Part shown: positions 25,887-38,286 of the stretch, in pieces | How positions within the stretch are numbered: position 1 is the stretch's first letter | Layout of the letters: each line of letters opens with the position of its first letter | Origin: Diatrype stigma | Lineage: Eukaryota; Ascomycota; Sordariomycetes; Xylariales; Diatrypaceae | DNA length: 64,000 nt | Direction: 5' to 3' | Assembly (NCBI GenBank): GCA_022225965.2 | Contig: JAKJXP020000041.1 | Location: forward strand, 1-64,000 | Program-made: the position numbers and the translations under genes | The notes under the pieces: generated by a model | Database searches by the model: none | Told to the model about the DNA's origin: nothing | The model's input: only the letters and a program-made list of their open reading frames with translations

Positions 25887-26981
25887 GTGCTTGGTTTAGG
25901 TAGTTGCCTTGGTTTTTCATCATTTGGCGTGGGACTTTTTTCTGCTTGGCATCATGACGAGACTTGGCCAAGGCTGGACTAAAGGGTCCCCGATTATTGG
26001 GAGTCTCATAATGCGTTACGGATGGTTTTGCTTTTAGGGGGCACTGTCTTCATCACACACCGGTCTGGGGTTCGCGGTTGTACAATACAGTTACCCGATA
26101 GGGTTTTCGGAAATGAGATCTGAACATGAACAAACAAACCTGACCTGCTCCGTCTTCTACTCTGTGATGACCTGGCCTGCTTGCAACTGAACTTCAAGGC
26201 CACTTACGATTTAGGTATCCAGCAAACATCGCGACATCGACTCAACTACAGTTGGCAACTGTTCTTGCTCCTGCTGCATGGCACCCACGTGGGGTGATAC
26301 GCAGCGGCCCCCCACGATCCCCGTCTCGAGGGTTGAGGCGATGACATAGACGCGTCAAATTTGGCCGCATGCAGCGGTCCGTCCATCATGAGATTTGGGT
26401 CACAATTCCGGAGCATCGCGGATTGACGTCATGTTATCAAGAATTTTGGTATTTACAGAATGCTGAGTTCCAGAGGCACGAGCCTGCTAGTCTAATCAAG
26501 TTTCCCCTCAGCCGTGGTGAGCGTTGACCCGAACGCGTTTTTCATTCAACCAAGATGGTGGGGTCTGAATGAATCTGAACAGCTCTTCCTCCCTACTCGA
26601 CCAAACAAACTTCTATGAATTCTATCAAAAACAAATAACAATGTATGCCTGTGGTGTTGATTGATGTTGGCTGCATCCCAAGCAAAAGTGACGTGACTCC
26701 TAAATCCGGGTTGCAAATGCCGATGCCGGTGCCGATGCCCTCCCTATTTTCTCCTCTCGAAAGACCAGCCTTCCAGTTGTATGTTACGTATACCTGCGTA
26801 GTAGTGAAGATACGAAGTAGCATAGCAGTGGCATTCCCTTTACCGAAATGAAGACGAAACGCCCGAGTTTTACTTACGCGTGCACGACTGCATGCCATTG
26901 ATTGGCGACTGAAGTCAGATAATGAATGGTAGATATAATGATGAACGACCAAAGTTATGGATGGTCATGAATCTCAGTTGC
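25887..26981. other. Convergent intergenic region, H2B and SQS1 3' ends
   Basis: About 1.1 kb between converging genes. It contains only short frames on both strands (the longest is 119 codons on - at 26,593-26,952, with no recognisable motif). No tRNA or repeat seen. Confidence 0.5.
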
Positions 26982-29301
26982 CTAAGCGTCACCAAGGCCG
27001 GCCTTGGACTTCTTCATGATCTGTGTGAGAGGGACTGTGATGCCCTTGTTGTCGCCAGAGCCGAGACCCATGCCCTTGGTCCAGCCCATCTTCTCGAGGA
27101 TGGTCCGGCCCTTGTTGGCGGCGCCCAGCTCCAACGCTCCCTGGCCGACGACGTCTCCCTCGCGGAACGTAAGCGCGGACTTGCCACCGCCGCCGCCTCC
27201 TCCGCCGACGCGTACCCGCCTGGGTTCGCTTCGCTTGGAGAGGCGTGTCTGGTGGACGATCTCGGCGTCGACGTCCACGCGGGGGAACCATGTCTGGTGG
27301 ACGCGGGCTAAGGCGCGATCGAAGGAGACCTGCTCGAATGGGAGAGTGGCACGCGATCGGTAGAAGACCGTGTAGCGGCTGTTACCCTTGCCGGCCGACT
27401 GCGATTTGATCTTGAATTTGTTGGCCAGTTGGTGCACCGTCATGCGAGACCTCTTGTCAAACGGGGGCAAAGAGAGCCTGGAATAATCGGTGGTTAGCAT
27501 TAGAGACCGAAACGGAGAAAGAAGCAAGAGGCAAAAACGAAGAAGAGGCGCCCTACTGTTCTTGCGTGCCAGTAAGAAAAGCCTCCAGCTCGTTGGCGAG
27601 ATCATCGATCGACATGCCTCCCCGATACTTGACCCGGAGATCCTCTGGGTTGACGTTCTTGCCCAACAAGCCTTGAGCTCGTAACTCTTCGCGCGCCTTC
27701 TTCTTTTCCGCCTTCTTAAGGCGATCTTTCCGCCATGCTATGTTCATTGCCTCCTCGAGCTCCGAATCCGAACAGTTGAATGTTTCGGGCGCTTTCTTAA
27801 AGTTATTGAGAGCAGGTCGTTGCCAGTCCATCAGGTCCAGATCGTCGAATGCATCAGCCATCTGCGTAGCACTGGGATACTGGCCCTTTCTCTGCACGAT
27901 TCTAGCTTGCTTAGAAGAGCCCTTCTTTTTGCGGCGTGGCGTTCCCTTAGTAGCCACTTGCCAATCTTCCTCGTCATCAGAACTCGAGCCATCGAATAGC
28001 AGAACATCGTCACCGCCGAGACCCAACTCTTCTTGTTTTGCTAGCATGCGAGCCATATGCTCATCCGTGAACTCGCGGTGGCGCCTACGTTCCTCGTCTT
28101 CGACCTCATCGTCAAGAGAACCGTCACTAGAGTTTCCGTCACTAGAGATCTCTCCGGGGACTGCGTCACTATCCGTGCCACCTAGATCTCGAAGTACTTG
28201 GAACGCATGTGAGCCAATATCAGGGTGTTTGTCACCTTCGTCGGCATCTTCGTCTTCGTCTTCGTCTGCATCGTCTTGCATGTTTGCGATGTAATCAGCA
28301 ATCATTGCAGCCTCCTCGTCTGAAGTCGTGCTGACAGATGCGTTACGGCGAGGTCGACCACCGCGCTTTTTCGTATTCGAAAGCGAAATATGATCTTCTG
28401 TCTCGACAGCAGTTTTGCGTACTTGGCGTTGTACGCTCTCCTGCTTGCTCTCCCGCGTAGTCGTTGCGTCATGCGTTTGGATAGATCTCTCAACAACACG
28501 AATTTCCCTGTCTATCGCACCGAGCTCTAGAGTGTTTTTAGTGTTATTGGCGTGAGGAGCAGACGCCTTATGGGTGGTTTGTCTGGGCTTGGCTGGGTTG
28601 CGGTTCTGACGGCTAGCATCTCGACCCTTGAATAATATGATCTCTTCGCTAGAGTCTGAATCATAATGAGACACGGGTACACTCGCACCTGTAGTAGAAC
28701 TTGGATCTGGGCGTAGCGATTTGTCGCCAGTGAGGTCAAGAACAAAGGGAGGTGGGGATGTTATCTCGGCATCGACCTCTTGTTCTTTGGTATCCTCACT
28801 TGTGACAATGGTGGCAGGAGCATTCTCGGCAGGGGCAATCTCTGCAGGGGAATTCTCAGCGTTACCAGCATTGTCAGAGGTTGTGACTGTGGGAGGAAGT
28901 TCTTCTTCACCCTTCTTTTCCTGTGGTGTCTTGTCGAGCCCCTTCTGCTCGACCTCGAGATCTTTTAGAGGATCCATGAAGCCAGCGCTGACAAATCTGA
29001 CAGGCCTATGTCTCAGCCTGGCATCCACACCGCGTGGGCCACGACGGTTGAAGGCAGTATTCCGAGCCTCCTCAGCAAGAGAATAACCTGAGTCACAATG
29101 TTTAGCACAACGAGGACTATATGCCTAACTTCGACCGGGGGTAGCTCTACCGTGACCGTGACCGCGGGCACCACCAGCAGGGCTTGCCGGTGAGAGGTTG
29201 CTACTCCGTTCGGCAAGAGCTTTGGCCATGAAGCCGCCTCTCTGTCTACCGGGAGGGCCTTGAGGCCGAGGGGGCTTGTTGCCGGTTTTCTTTCGCGCCA
29301 T
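26982..29301 (-). CDS. SQS1: R3H and G-patch protein, SQS1/PFA1-type pre-mRNA splicing/ribosome factor
   Basis: Nuclear/nucleolar G-patch cofactor; the yeast family member activates the DEAH helicase Prp43 in splicing and ribosome biogenesis. Three exons (29130-29301, 27557-29087, 26982-27477) join in frame to 732 residues. The N-terminus is basic (MARKKTGNKPPRPQGPPG with Gly/His-rich GHGHG). A long acidic, low-complexity middle follows, with clusters such as DADEDEDEDADEGD. Near the C-terminus, a segment from LPPFDKRSRMTVHQLANKF to KGNSRYTVFYR (about 565-612) fits an R3H domain. The last 56 residues form a G-patch (GRTILEKMGWTKGMGLG). A run of eight or nine Gly lies between them. The first intron is only 42 bp but has a CTAAC branch point and restores the RSYSLAEEARNT frame. 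Length agrees with fungal SQS1. Confidence 0.9.
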
Positions 29302-31462
29302 GATGAGTGTGTGGTGTGTGGTGTGTGGTGTGCGTGGTGTTGTGTGTTAAGTGCCTAACAAAGGTAGCAGGTAACTGACTACCCAACCTAATCTGCTGAA
29401 CCTGTAAATTACTGTTGGTTGGATGCTGATGCAGTGATGCTGATAGTGTATAGACCGAGAGGGTTAAATTGGAATGTGATCCTGGAATATTCAAGAGTCT
29501 GTTAAGATGAAAATGCTTGGGACGGAATCGATGTAGATACCAACTGCGAAAAGCACAGGGCTCTGCTCATGTTTTACCTGTCGGGCCTGACTCGGGGTTC
29601 CTTTGATATTGAAGTGGTTGTATGAGGCGCAAATCGACGTCAGTTGAGATTGGCCCGAAGGAACGAGGAACCGCTAAAGTGCCCTAGCCCCCCTAGCTCC
29701 CCTAGCTCCCCTAGCTCTACTGACAATGCCGCCACTGGGCCACTGAAGGTTAGGTAATGTAGGTACCTCCTGCTTATGTATGCAATACCTACGCCATCAT
29801 GAAGGCAGGTCCTACTTGAAGACTTGTGAACGACTGAAGTTCAATGACGGGTTATAACAATCTTGACCATGTCATTATATTATTTCATATCGATACCCAA
29901 TACATATAGAAATAAAGCTCCAACAAATATTCCAACGAATATCCAAAGGTTCTAGGTCAACGACGAACATGTAGAGCAATTACTAAGAAGCTGCTTATCG
30001 ACAAGAAAGATACACTGCCAGAACGTACCCTGTCACTCCTTAGTGGTGGTCGCGGGACTATGAGGGGCTGGAGTTTGACCCTGAAGCCTCGCTATCCGTC
30101 TGTCAGCTTGGAGGGCCTCCCGGCGTCATGTAGTCTTCCGAGGTTTGTTTCTACAGCCATGTAACTAAACACTACAATGTTTGCCTATGATTTCTTTTTT
30201 CTTACAGACCAAGGTAGGTATAGAAAAGGTTTGCATGCATGGCCTCTATATGTCGTAGTTATACCTTCAATACCTTCCAGTTGGTAACGACACACGAGCC
30301 TTACCTACTCGGGCAATGAGCGTATGTAAGTTGAAGCTCTTCCAAGGTTGTTCATTAGACAGTAGGTACAGTACCTACCTACAGCAGCTACAGGTAGTCA
30401 CAGTCACAAGGCATCAGCGGCCAGCGGCCAGGCAGATCAGACAGCTCCAAGTGACGACTGACTAACTGACCGACTCTCGAGTCTCGCCTGACCCTCCTAA
30501 CACGATCGATCCTATCCTAACTATTTTGCCCATTCTCCCATCCATCCTCTTCTCACAACACTGGCCCTTTCGAAGTTCCAAAAGGGCTCTCCTTATCCAA
30601 GACCCAAGATACCAGGAATCCGAAGTGCCACAATTAAAGCTGGGGAACTTGACCATTCCGCCCGTGACGTTATTATCCGCCCGTTTATCTTATCTATCAT
30701 ACGTCCATGGCCTGCCTCTCTGTCTCCTTAAGGTCTATGTAGGTATGCGCTGTTGTTCATTATTGTTCACCTACACCTGCTTCGAACTTCGAACTTAGTA
30801 CCTACCTGTAGAGTGTCGTCCCCAATACGAATATCCCGTATGGAAAGGGAGGGATTGATACGCAATCAAGCATACCTCACTGACTTGCCCACCTGCCTTC
30901 GTTTACTTACGCTGTCATCATTCATCTCCGTGCCCGTCCATTATAATCCATCCCCTACAGCTACTTCTTCGGTGTGCCCCCATTATCAAAGATCGCCTTC
31001 CCCGGATTTTAGCAACAACCCTCTCTTTTCTTGGCCATACCATGCTTAATCACATAACATAATCGTACCTTTCAACTTGGGTCCTTGCTGCTTTCCCTCC
31101 ATCTATCAACTCCCACTTCGTTGTCGCAAAAGGGAGAGCCTCCCCATCGAAGAACGCAAGCTTAACCTTGGAACATAGAAATTAGAACTTGGGAGCTGCC
31201 CAGCTTGCTAGCTACACAGCTACATACACATTAAACAGAAAACAGAATCGTCCGGCACAAGCTCCATCCGCGCCCCCCTCTATAGCCACGCACCCGGCGC
31301 TGCGAGGGTCACGCTATCATACAGTTCAAAATCCTAGTACATACTTAGTACTCTCTCATTGCACGTGCAGACGCGCTTGCGTTCTATTAATTACGTATCC
31401 TCTACAAAGTCCATAGTCAACTCATCGATCGCTCCTCTCCCTCGCAATACGGCTGTTTCGTG
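29302..31462. other. Divergent intergenic region between SQS1 and ATG4
   Basis: About 2.2 kb separating divergent genes. Next to the SQS1 start is a (GGTGTGT)-rich stretch at 29,305-29,345. A 9-bp CCCCTAGCT repeat lies near 29,689-29,718. Short TAGGTA/TACCTA words recur from 29,760 to 30,400. Frames near 30,500-31,050 have no recognisable motif. The ATG4 5' leader probably lies within the last few hundred bases. Confidence 0.5.
29689..29718. repeat. Tandem 9-bp CCCCTAGCT repeat
   Basis: Three consecutive near-identical copies with a degenerate fourth to the left, about 0.4 kb upstream of the SQS1 start codon. Confidence 0.8.
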
Positions 31463-33059
31463 ATGGAGACCACGGTCGATATCGGTCGCCGCCTCGTGCA
31501 GATGTTCTGGGATCCGGAACCTACCAATGATATAGTCCGAGATCAGCCTGTCTGGTGCCTTGGTTCCTCTTATCGACTCAACAGCAGCCCCAGCGCGAAG
31601 TCGGAATCCTCTCCCAGCCCCGGCGCAGCGCCATCTAAAGATGCTATACCAACCCATACGGCGGCGCACCTCCCCGAGACCCCTCCCGAGTCGGCCTCCA
31701 CCAGTCTCGATTCCTCGCTAGCCTATGAGGAGGCGCCTTTGGATGGAGGCTGGCCTCCTGCCTTCCTCGACGACTTCGAGTCCAGAATATGGATGACGTA
31801 CCGGTCCGAGTTCGAGCCCATAGCCAAATCCCACGATCCGAAGGCCATGGCCGCCTTATCGTTCTCCATGCGCTTGAAGACCCAGTTATCCGACCAGAGT
31901 GGCTTTTCATCCGACAGTGGCTGGGGTTGTATGATCCGATCCGGCCAGAGTCTTCTGGCCAACGCCGTGCTCTGTCAGCGTCTTGGTCGAGGTACGATCC
32001 TATACCCTACACACATTCTGCAGCGCTATATGCGTTAATGGTTTCCTTCCCACCTGGTCACTGACAATCCTTCCAGGTTGGAGACGCGGCACAAAGGACC
32101 GGGAAGAAAAGGAGATATTGTCGTTGTTCGCTGATGATCCGAGAGCACCATACTCGATACACAGCTTCGTGCGTCATGGTGCCACTGCCTGTGGGAAGTA
32201 TCCAGGCGAGTGGTTTGGTCCTTCAGCGACAGCGAGGTGTATCCAGTTAGTCTTCCCCATTCCCGAGCGCATACAGCGACCTTGCAAAGGAACTAGCAAC
32301 TAAACCGTCTGTACCCAGGGCTCTGACGAACACCAACGAGCTCAACCTCCGTGTCTATTCCACCGGCGATGGACCCGACGTTTACGAGGACAATTTCATG
32401 AAGATCGCTAAGCCAGACGGGATTACATTCTACCCGACTCTCATCCTTGTAGGGACAAGACTTGGAATTGATAAGATCACGCCAGTATATTGGGAAGCTC
32501 TTGTATCATCGTTGCAGATGCCCCAATCCATTGGTATTGCAGGGTAAGGATCCGGCTTTAGGACAATTCCCAAACCTCACCACCTGAGAGAACCTTATCT
32601 AACTAAGATCACAGGGGACGCCCATCTTCGTCGCACTACTTCATTGGTGTCCAGGGATTATATTTTTTCTACCTAGATCCCCATACCACCAGGCCAGCCT
32701 TGCCTTATCACCATAACCCGGACGAGTATTCGCAGGAAGAGATTGATAGCTGCCACAACCGAAAGCTCCGGCGGATACACGTAAGGGAGATGGATCCCAG
32801 TATGCTCATCGGCTTCTTCATCCGCGACGAGGAGGATTGGAAGGATTGGAGGAAAGGCGTGAAGCACGTGCAGGGTAAGGCCATCATCCACGTGTCCGAC
32901 CACGACCCCGTCACCCAATTTGGCGAGCAGGGAGGGGCTATCGATCAGGTAGAAACCCTGAGTGACGAGGATGAGAACAACAGTAGTGGGGACGGGCTTG
33001 GAGATAGGTATGAGGGTGAGAGCGACGGTAACGATAGAAACATCATCTCGGACGAGTAG
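31463..33059 (+). CDS. ATG4: Autophagy cysteine protease Atg4
   Basis: Cytosolic C54 cysteine protease that trims Atg8 to expose its C-terminal Gly and later releases Atg8 from phosphatidylethanolamine. Four exons (31463-31991, 32077-32245, 32319-32543, 32615-33059) join in frame to 455 residues. The catalytic Cys is in DSGWGCMIRSGQSLLANA (Cys156). The Asp/His pair is in FFYLDPHTTRPA (Asp329, His331). The usual SSSHYFIGVQG precedes it, and an acidic tail rich in Asp/Glu/Ser and Gly closes the protein. A Ser/Pro-rich insert (about 45-85) is typical of filamentous fungi. The start is the ATG after a GTG in the same frame; METTVDIGRRLVQMFWDPEP fits the family N-terminus. Convergent with JJJ1. 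Confidence 0.96.
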
Positions 33060-33512
33060 GCGGCAGCAGGGGTAATGGGCTTCAATTCCGGATAACATGG
33101 GAGTACGAGTACGACGACTTGGGGGAATAGGCATGACCGGCGTTTACTGTTTGTATTACGATCCTTCATGAGCCGCCTGTGATGATGTAGGTAGGTATTA
33201 TAGTAGCAGTAGGCACCTCGACGTACTGCTTGCTGGATATCGCGTTCTCCGTGCGCTTGGGTATATATCCTTTTTACCGACGGGGCTGTCGACCACCCGA
33301 GTCAAGAGGGTGATAGGTCAATAGCGGTGAATAGTATTCATTGTTGTCCGAACTTCTCCGGGCTGGCCTTGTTAGATCGGCAGAGAGCTCGACATTACCG
33401 TAACGTTCGGTTCTGTTAGGCCCATTGGCCAGTGTACCCCGGCGGCACCGTGATAATGGTTTCTGCTTGCGTCCGGATTCAAGTTTTGCCAGGCGTTCGT
33501 TTGGTTTTAGTT
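33060..33512. other. Convergent intergenic region, ATG4 and JJJ1 3' ends
   Basis: About 450 bp between stop codons of converging genes. It contains a TAGGTAGGTA word near 33,189 but no gene or structured element that I can support. Confidence 0.5.
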
Positions 33513-35536
33513 TCACCGTCTCTTCTTCTTCTTGCTCGACTTATTAGAAGATGCGGGCCCAGCTGTCTTTAACGCTGCGTGCCCGCTCTCATCTAGATGC
33601 TTGAACAGCTTGGTCTTCGAGTCGAAGCTGGCGTTGCACCCGGTACATGTCTGATCAATCGATATAGTTGGTTCGTTAGCAGCTGTTTAATGATAATAGT
33701 GATCAAGCACCTGGTCCAATGGACAATGGGGGGCTGATATACAACCCTTTCAAAAAAAACGCAGGGGGAAGGAAGAAGGAATCGGGGGGGACCTCCACTC
33801 ACGTGAGAACCTGAAACCGCCTCCGCGGCTTGCCGAGCCGCCTTCTTCTCACGCTTGGCTTTCGCTTTGCCCATCTTCTTCAGGGACTGGGCCGTCACTT
33901 GGCTCTCCCCTTCTTCATCTTCGTCCTCGCTCTTGAGAGATATGTCGGCAACATGTCCGGCTAACTTTAGGTCGTCGTCTACCTTCGTCTGCTTCGCTCC
34001 GCCCGTCGTGAGGCGCGCTTCCACGGCGTCTCTCGACGCGTAGTCATCGTCGATGTCGTCATCATGTTCGCTTTCTCCCTCTCCCTCTCCGTCTGATGTC
34101 ATGGCTGTCGTAGGTGTAGCGGTAGCGGCAGTGCCCTTCGACGGCGCTGCCGTTTCGTCCTCCTCTAGTGACGGTGACGGTGGCGATGGGTCCCCCTCGT
34201 CAGCAACATCGGGTTCTTCCTCCTCCAGCGCGGCGGGTGCGCCATCATCGTTACCGCCATCAGCACCACCGCCACTCTGATCCCGATCCTGATCCCGATC
34301 CTGGTCGAGGTCGAGATTCGCGTTCTCCTTCCTCATCTGCCTCCGCAGCTGCTGCACGGCCTTGATGTGCTTCTTGCTCTTCTCGTGGGCCTCGTACTGC
34401 TTCTCGCTCTTGAAGATCTTGCCGCAGACGACGCACTCGAAATGCTCGACTTCTGACTCCTCCTCTTCCTCCGTAGCGAACTCAGAATCGTGCTCCCCTC
34501 TCCCTTCCCCTTCGCCCTCGCCCTCCCCCCTCGACCGCGCCCACTCCGGCACCACGAACGCGTCCCCCGCCTCGCTCTTTTTTAGCTTCTCTTGGTGCGC
34601 CGCCCTCGACCTCGCGGCCTGCGCCGCCGCCGCCTCGCGCAGCACCTTCTGGCGCTCGGCCTCGGACACCGCGCTGCCGCCGGTCCCGGCACCGCTGCGC
34701 GGATCGCGCTTGCGCACGAAGGCGACGAGCGCGCGCACGGCGTCGGCGTACTCGCGCGCGGCGTCCTCGCGCGCCTTGCGGTTCTCCTTCTCCATCAGCC
34801 GACGCACGCGGCGGTCGGGCGCGTCGGCCAGCCGCCACCGGTCGCGCCACGCGAACCCGAGCCGCGTCGAGAAGTGCTGCCACGCCGGGCCGTAGAAGGC
34901 GCGCGCCGTCCTCTCGCCGTCCTGCGACGTGCCGAACGACGGGTATTCCGGCACCGAGGAAGCGGAGGGGTCGTCGGAGTCGGCCGCCGCGGCGTACTCG
35001 GCGTCGGCGATGCGCTCGAAGGTCTCGCGGAGCACGGTGAAGAAGCTGCCTGGCGAGTCGTCGAGGGGCACGGTCTTGTTGAAGCGCCCGATCAGCGCGT
35101 AGATCTCGTCGGCCGTCGTCAAACGCACGTTGTGGTAGTGCTGGGGCCCGGCGGCGGCGTCGGCGTCGGTGGGGTCGTCTCCGCGCAGGATGGCGTCGTG
35201 GTGCGAGTCGTACCAGGCGCGCTCCTGGGGGTCCGAGAGGACCTCGTAGGCGGCTTGGACCTCGGCGAACCGCTGCGTGGCTCGCTCGACGTCGCCGTAG
35301 TTCCGGTCGGGGTGCAGCTCGAGGGCTTTCTTCCGGTAGGCTTTCTTGATCCTGTGCCAGACAGTGTTAGACTGGCCCAGGAAGGCGCCCCGTGGAGGCC
35401 GTAGTAGACCTTGATAGTAGACCTTGGCTTACTCGTCGTCGCCGGCATGGCTGTCCACTCCGAGGAGCTCGTAATAATCCGTCTTCTGGGGTGCCTTGTC
35501 GGCAGCGCCTCTGTTGGACGACTGCTCGGCACCCAT
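33513..35536 (-). CDS. JJJ1: J-domain and C2H2 zinc-finger protein Jjj1 (DNAJC21 type)
   Basis: Cytosolic Hsp70 co-chaperone of late 60S ribosome maturation; in yeast Jjj1 helps remove and recycle the Arx1 export factor. Three exons (35433-35536, 33803-35351, 33513-33650) join in frame to 596 residues. The J domain starts at [18 protein letters not shown], followed by [17 protein letters not shown] (HPD at 48-50). A DnaJ-associated N-terminal region with [20 protein letters not shown] and FAWRDRWRL follows. The first C2H2 finger is [20 protein letters not shown] (from Cys341), and the second is [19 protein letters not shown] plus ESGH (553-575). The end is a Lys-rich tail. Acidic and Ser-rich stretches separate the fingers. 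The second finger lies on its own last exon behind a 152-bp intron, so a single-exon model would lose it. A GTG triplet run lies just upstream of the start codon. Confidence 0.95.
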
Positions 35537-36329
35537 CGTGGTGGTGGTGGTGGTGGTGGTGCAGTGCCTGCCCGCGGTGCTGTGCTGTGTTGTAATGTGC
35601 TTCGTGAACAATATATATATGCGTGTACACGCAAGTGACAGTCTTTTTTCTCAAGACTCGGTGTCGAGAGGCGGAGTTGCAGCAGCCAGGTTGCGGTTTC
35701 TCTGCAACTCGTGTAAGACGATTGACGCTATTTTGGAAATTATCAATTATGAATCATAAATGGTTTACCGGGTAGTTTTTAATAGCTATAGGATTATGGC
35801 GGGGTTTCTTTGTGCCCCCAAAAAGTGCCCCGCGATTAATCACATACACGCATAGGTACTTAAGTTACCCCACACATGCAGTCGTACCTTATAGTAGGTA
35901 CTGCGACTATGGACTGTGTAAGCAGACGGGGGTATAGGGGCTGAGGAACAACGGCGGGGATTAAGGGGTTGGCTGCTTCTACTTGGTTTACATATCGTCA
36001 AACCTATAGTACTATACTCCATTGCGACTCCTCACTTGTTTCGTGTCTCCCCTATGGGAGAATATAATTGATATTTGGAACTTTGTTTTGTTTGGTTTAA
36101 TTTCATAGCATGGCCACGCATCTAGATACAGAACAACAGCATGTTGAATCTCTCCCTTCTTGGAGCAAAGCTTTGTTGAAAATGAAGTTTTTTGAGGTGC
36201 CGGGCATTTTTCTCTTTATCTCTGCCCCGATGACCCCCGGATTGCAGATGATGTGGTTTTACCTGCGCAGCTTGGTGACCTAGCTACTTCTTAAGTAAAG
36301 TATATAAGCCGTATAGCCAGTTACCGTAG
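35537..36329. other. Intergenic region between JJJ1 and cystathionine gamma-synthase
   Basis: About 0.8 kb holding the JJJ1 promoter and the 3' flank of the next minus-strand gene. The first 25 bases are a (GTG)n run. The rest is moderately AT-rich with no recognised gene. Confidence 0.5.
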
Positions 36330-38286
36330 CTAATTCCCCTCCGCCGCCACGCTCTCAGCAGCCTGCAGCGCCTTCCGGAACACGTCCTCGAGATTATCCT
36401 CGAGCCCGACGCTGATGCGCAGCAGGTCGGGCTCGACGCCAAAGCTGGCGGCCCAGTCGAGCTCTTGGTAGTGGGCCAGCAGGACGTAAGGCGAGGTCAG
36501 GGTGAAGTTGGTGCCCAGGCTGGGGCCCTTGGCCGTGTCGAGCGCGTCGTAGAAGGCCACGGCCTGCGCCTTGGTGCGCAGCGTGACCGACAGGAGCCCG
36601 CCGTAGCCGCCGCGCACCCCGGGGACGCGGCACGCCTCGTAGTGGGGCCTCGACTCGTTGTACAGCGGGTAGTACACCTGCTTGACGAGCGGGTGGGCGC
36701 GGAGCACGGCCGCGATGGCCTCCGCGTTGGCGTTGATGCCGTCGATGCGCGACCGGAAGTCGCGGCTGTTGCGCTCCATGAAGATGGCGTCCTCGGCCCA
36801 GTACGTGTCCTCGAACCCGCCCTCCTCCGTGGCCGCCTTCTTCAGCGCCGCGTAGTGAGGGCCGTTGGGGTTCAGCACGAAGCTGCCGCCCATGACGTTG
36901 GCGTCGCCCGAGAAGATCTTGGTCAGGCTGCTGACGACCACGTCCGCGTACGGCAGCACGTTGACGTTGACGAAGGTGCCGACCGTCTCGTCCACGACGA
37001 CGGCGAAGCCGTACTCGTCGGCCAGCCGCCGCACGCGTGCCAGGTCCGGGCACGTCAGCAGCGGGTTCCCCGGGAACTCGCAGAAGAAGCCGAGGAAGCG
37101 CTCGCCGCCGTCGCGCAGGCGCGCCTCGAGGTCGTCGAGCTCGGCGTCCGAGCCGCGCCCGTAGAAGACCGCCCCCGGCCCGAACTTCTGCAGGATCTTC
37201 AGCGTGTCGACGTACGGGAACCCGAACTCGATCGACTTGCCCGGGCCCCGAGCCTTCAGCAGGAGCTGGTGCGTCGTGAAGATCGCGTTCATCCCGCACG
37301 GCATCAGGTAGATGTCGTCTTCCTTTAGGTTGGTCAGGCCCCGGGCGTTGGGGCTCATCGTCGGCAGCGAGGCGGTCAGGTCGACGTCTGTGGTCAGCAC
37401 GCCGGCGATGCGACGCCGGATGGCCGACTTGGCATTGTCAACGAGAGAGAGGTCGAGGTTTCTTCCGTATCGCTCCTCCAGAAATCTCGAACTCTCGATG
37501 GCCTCAGCCTTGTCTTCCACGTTGTCTCCCTTTCCGGCTGTCCCATTTCCTTTTCCGTTTCCTTTTCCGTTTTCTTTTCCAGCTCCATTTCCGTTTCCGT
37601 TTCCGTTTCCGCTCCCTCCGAGGGCGAAGCCGTCTATAGACCCAGGACGCTGGTACCTCCTCGGGCCGCGGAAGATCTTAGATTGCGGCGAGCGGGGCGA
37701 TGACGTCGCGGGGGTTTCGAGTACCAGCAGACCTTCGTTGAACAAGCCGTGGCTGAACTCGGCGCGCCGGCTGGAAACGCCGTCGCCCGAGTGCTGCCAG
37801 TATTGCTTTGCAAACGGGAATGCATCCTGGCTACAGAGCACAGCAGATACAGCCGGCTTGATAGACCGCAGGGTCTCGGGAACCTTCTTCGAAGGGTCCA
37901 GGATCAGCGTGACGGTGTCGAGGCCGGCCGCAGCCTCCTCGGGTACCCTCTCCTTCATGAACTCCACGCAGCGCAGGGCTATCCGCTTCGTGGGGAAGAG
38001 CATGGCCGTCTGTCCCGCCTGGCCATATTTGGCAACAATGTCACGGGCGAAGGCTTGGATGCTCTTGTGAATTCCGAAACGAGGGTAGGCTGATGTCAAG
38101 CTGTTCATAACCCAACCCTCGCCCTCCTCGTACCCAATATTGGATTTCCATGTGGGCAATGAGACACTGATGGCCTTTTCGCATTCTATTGGTTAGCAGG
38201 GGATGGCCACTGGCATTGTAGGGAGTATAGTGACTCACGTGGGGAGTGTTCGGGGGTATTGACTCTCCCAAGTCGATGGACGGCAT
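36330..38286 (-). CDS. STR2: Cystathionine gamma-synthase (trans-sulfuration, PLP enzyme)
   Basis: PLP-dependent Cys/Met-metabolism enzyme. The fungal family condenses an acylated homoserine with cysteine to cystathionine on the way to methionine. Two exons (38239-38286, 36330-38174) join in frame to 630 residues, the long fungal form with an N-terminal extension relative to bacterial MetB. PLP signature: VVSSLTKIFSGDANVMGG (Lys435 as Schiff base), with Asp411 in VVVDETVG and a PCGMNAIFTTHQ phosphate-binding region. A Gly/Asn/Lys low-complexity insert (about 203-231) is encoded by a hexanucleotide-like repeat near 37,540-37,615. A TGACTCA (CPC1/Gcn4-like) site overlapping TCACGTG (Cbf1-like) spans the first donor region. 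Cystathionine beta-lyase and homocysteine synthase are alternatives, but the long N-terminus and FGFPYVDTLKILQKFGPG favour the synthase. Confidence 0.9.

Noticed and set aside
29300..29345. GGTGTGT-rich run resembling telomere-like repeats.
   Set aside because: The unit does not match the fungal TTAGGG telomere repeat and lies just upstream of SQS1, probably in its 5' UTR.
34592..35404. 270-codon + strand frame opposite JJJ1.
   Set aside because: A shadow frame in GC-rich coding DNA; the minus strand encodes the conserved J-domain protein.
36465..37328. 287-codon + strand frame opposite cystathionine gamma-synthase.
   Set aside because: A shadow frame with Val/Arg/Glu-rich composition; the PLP enzyme on the minus strand accounts for it.
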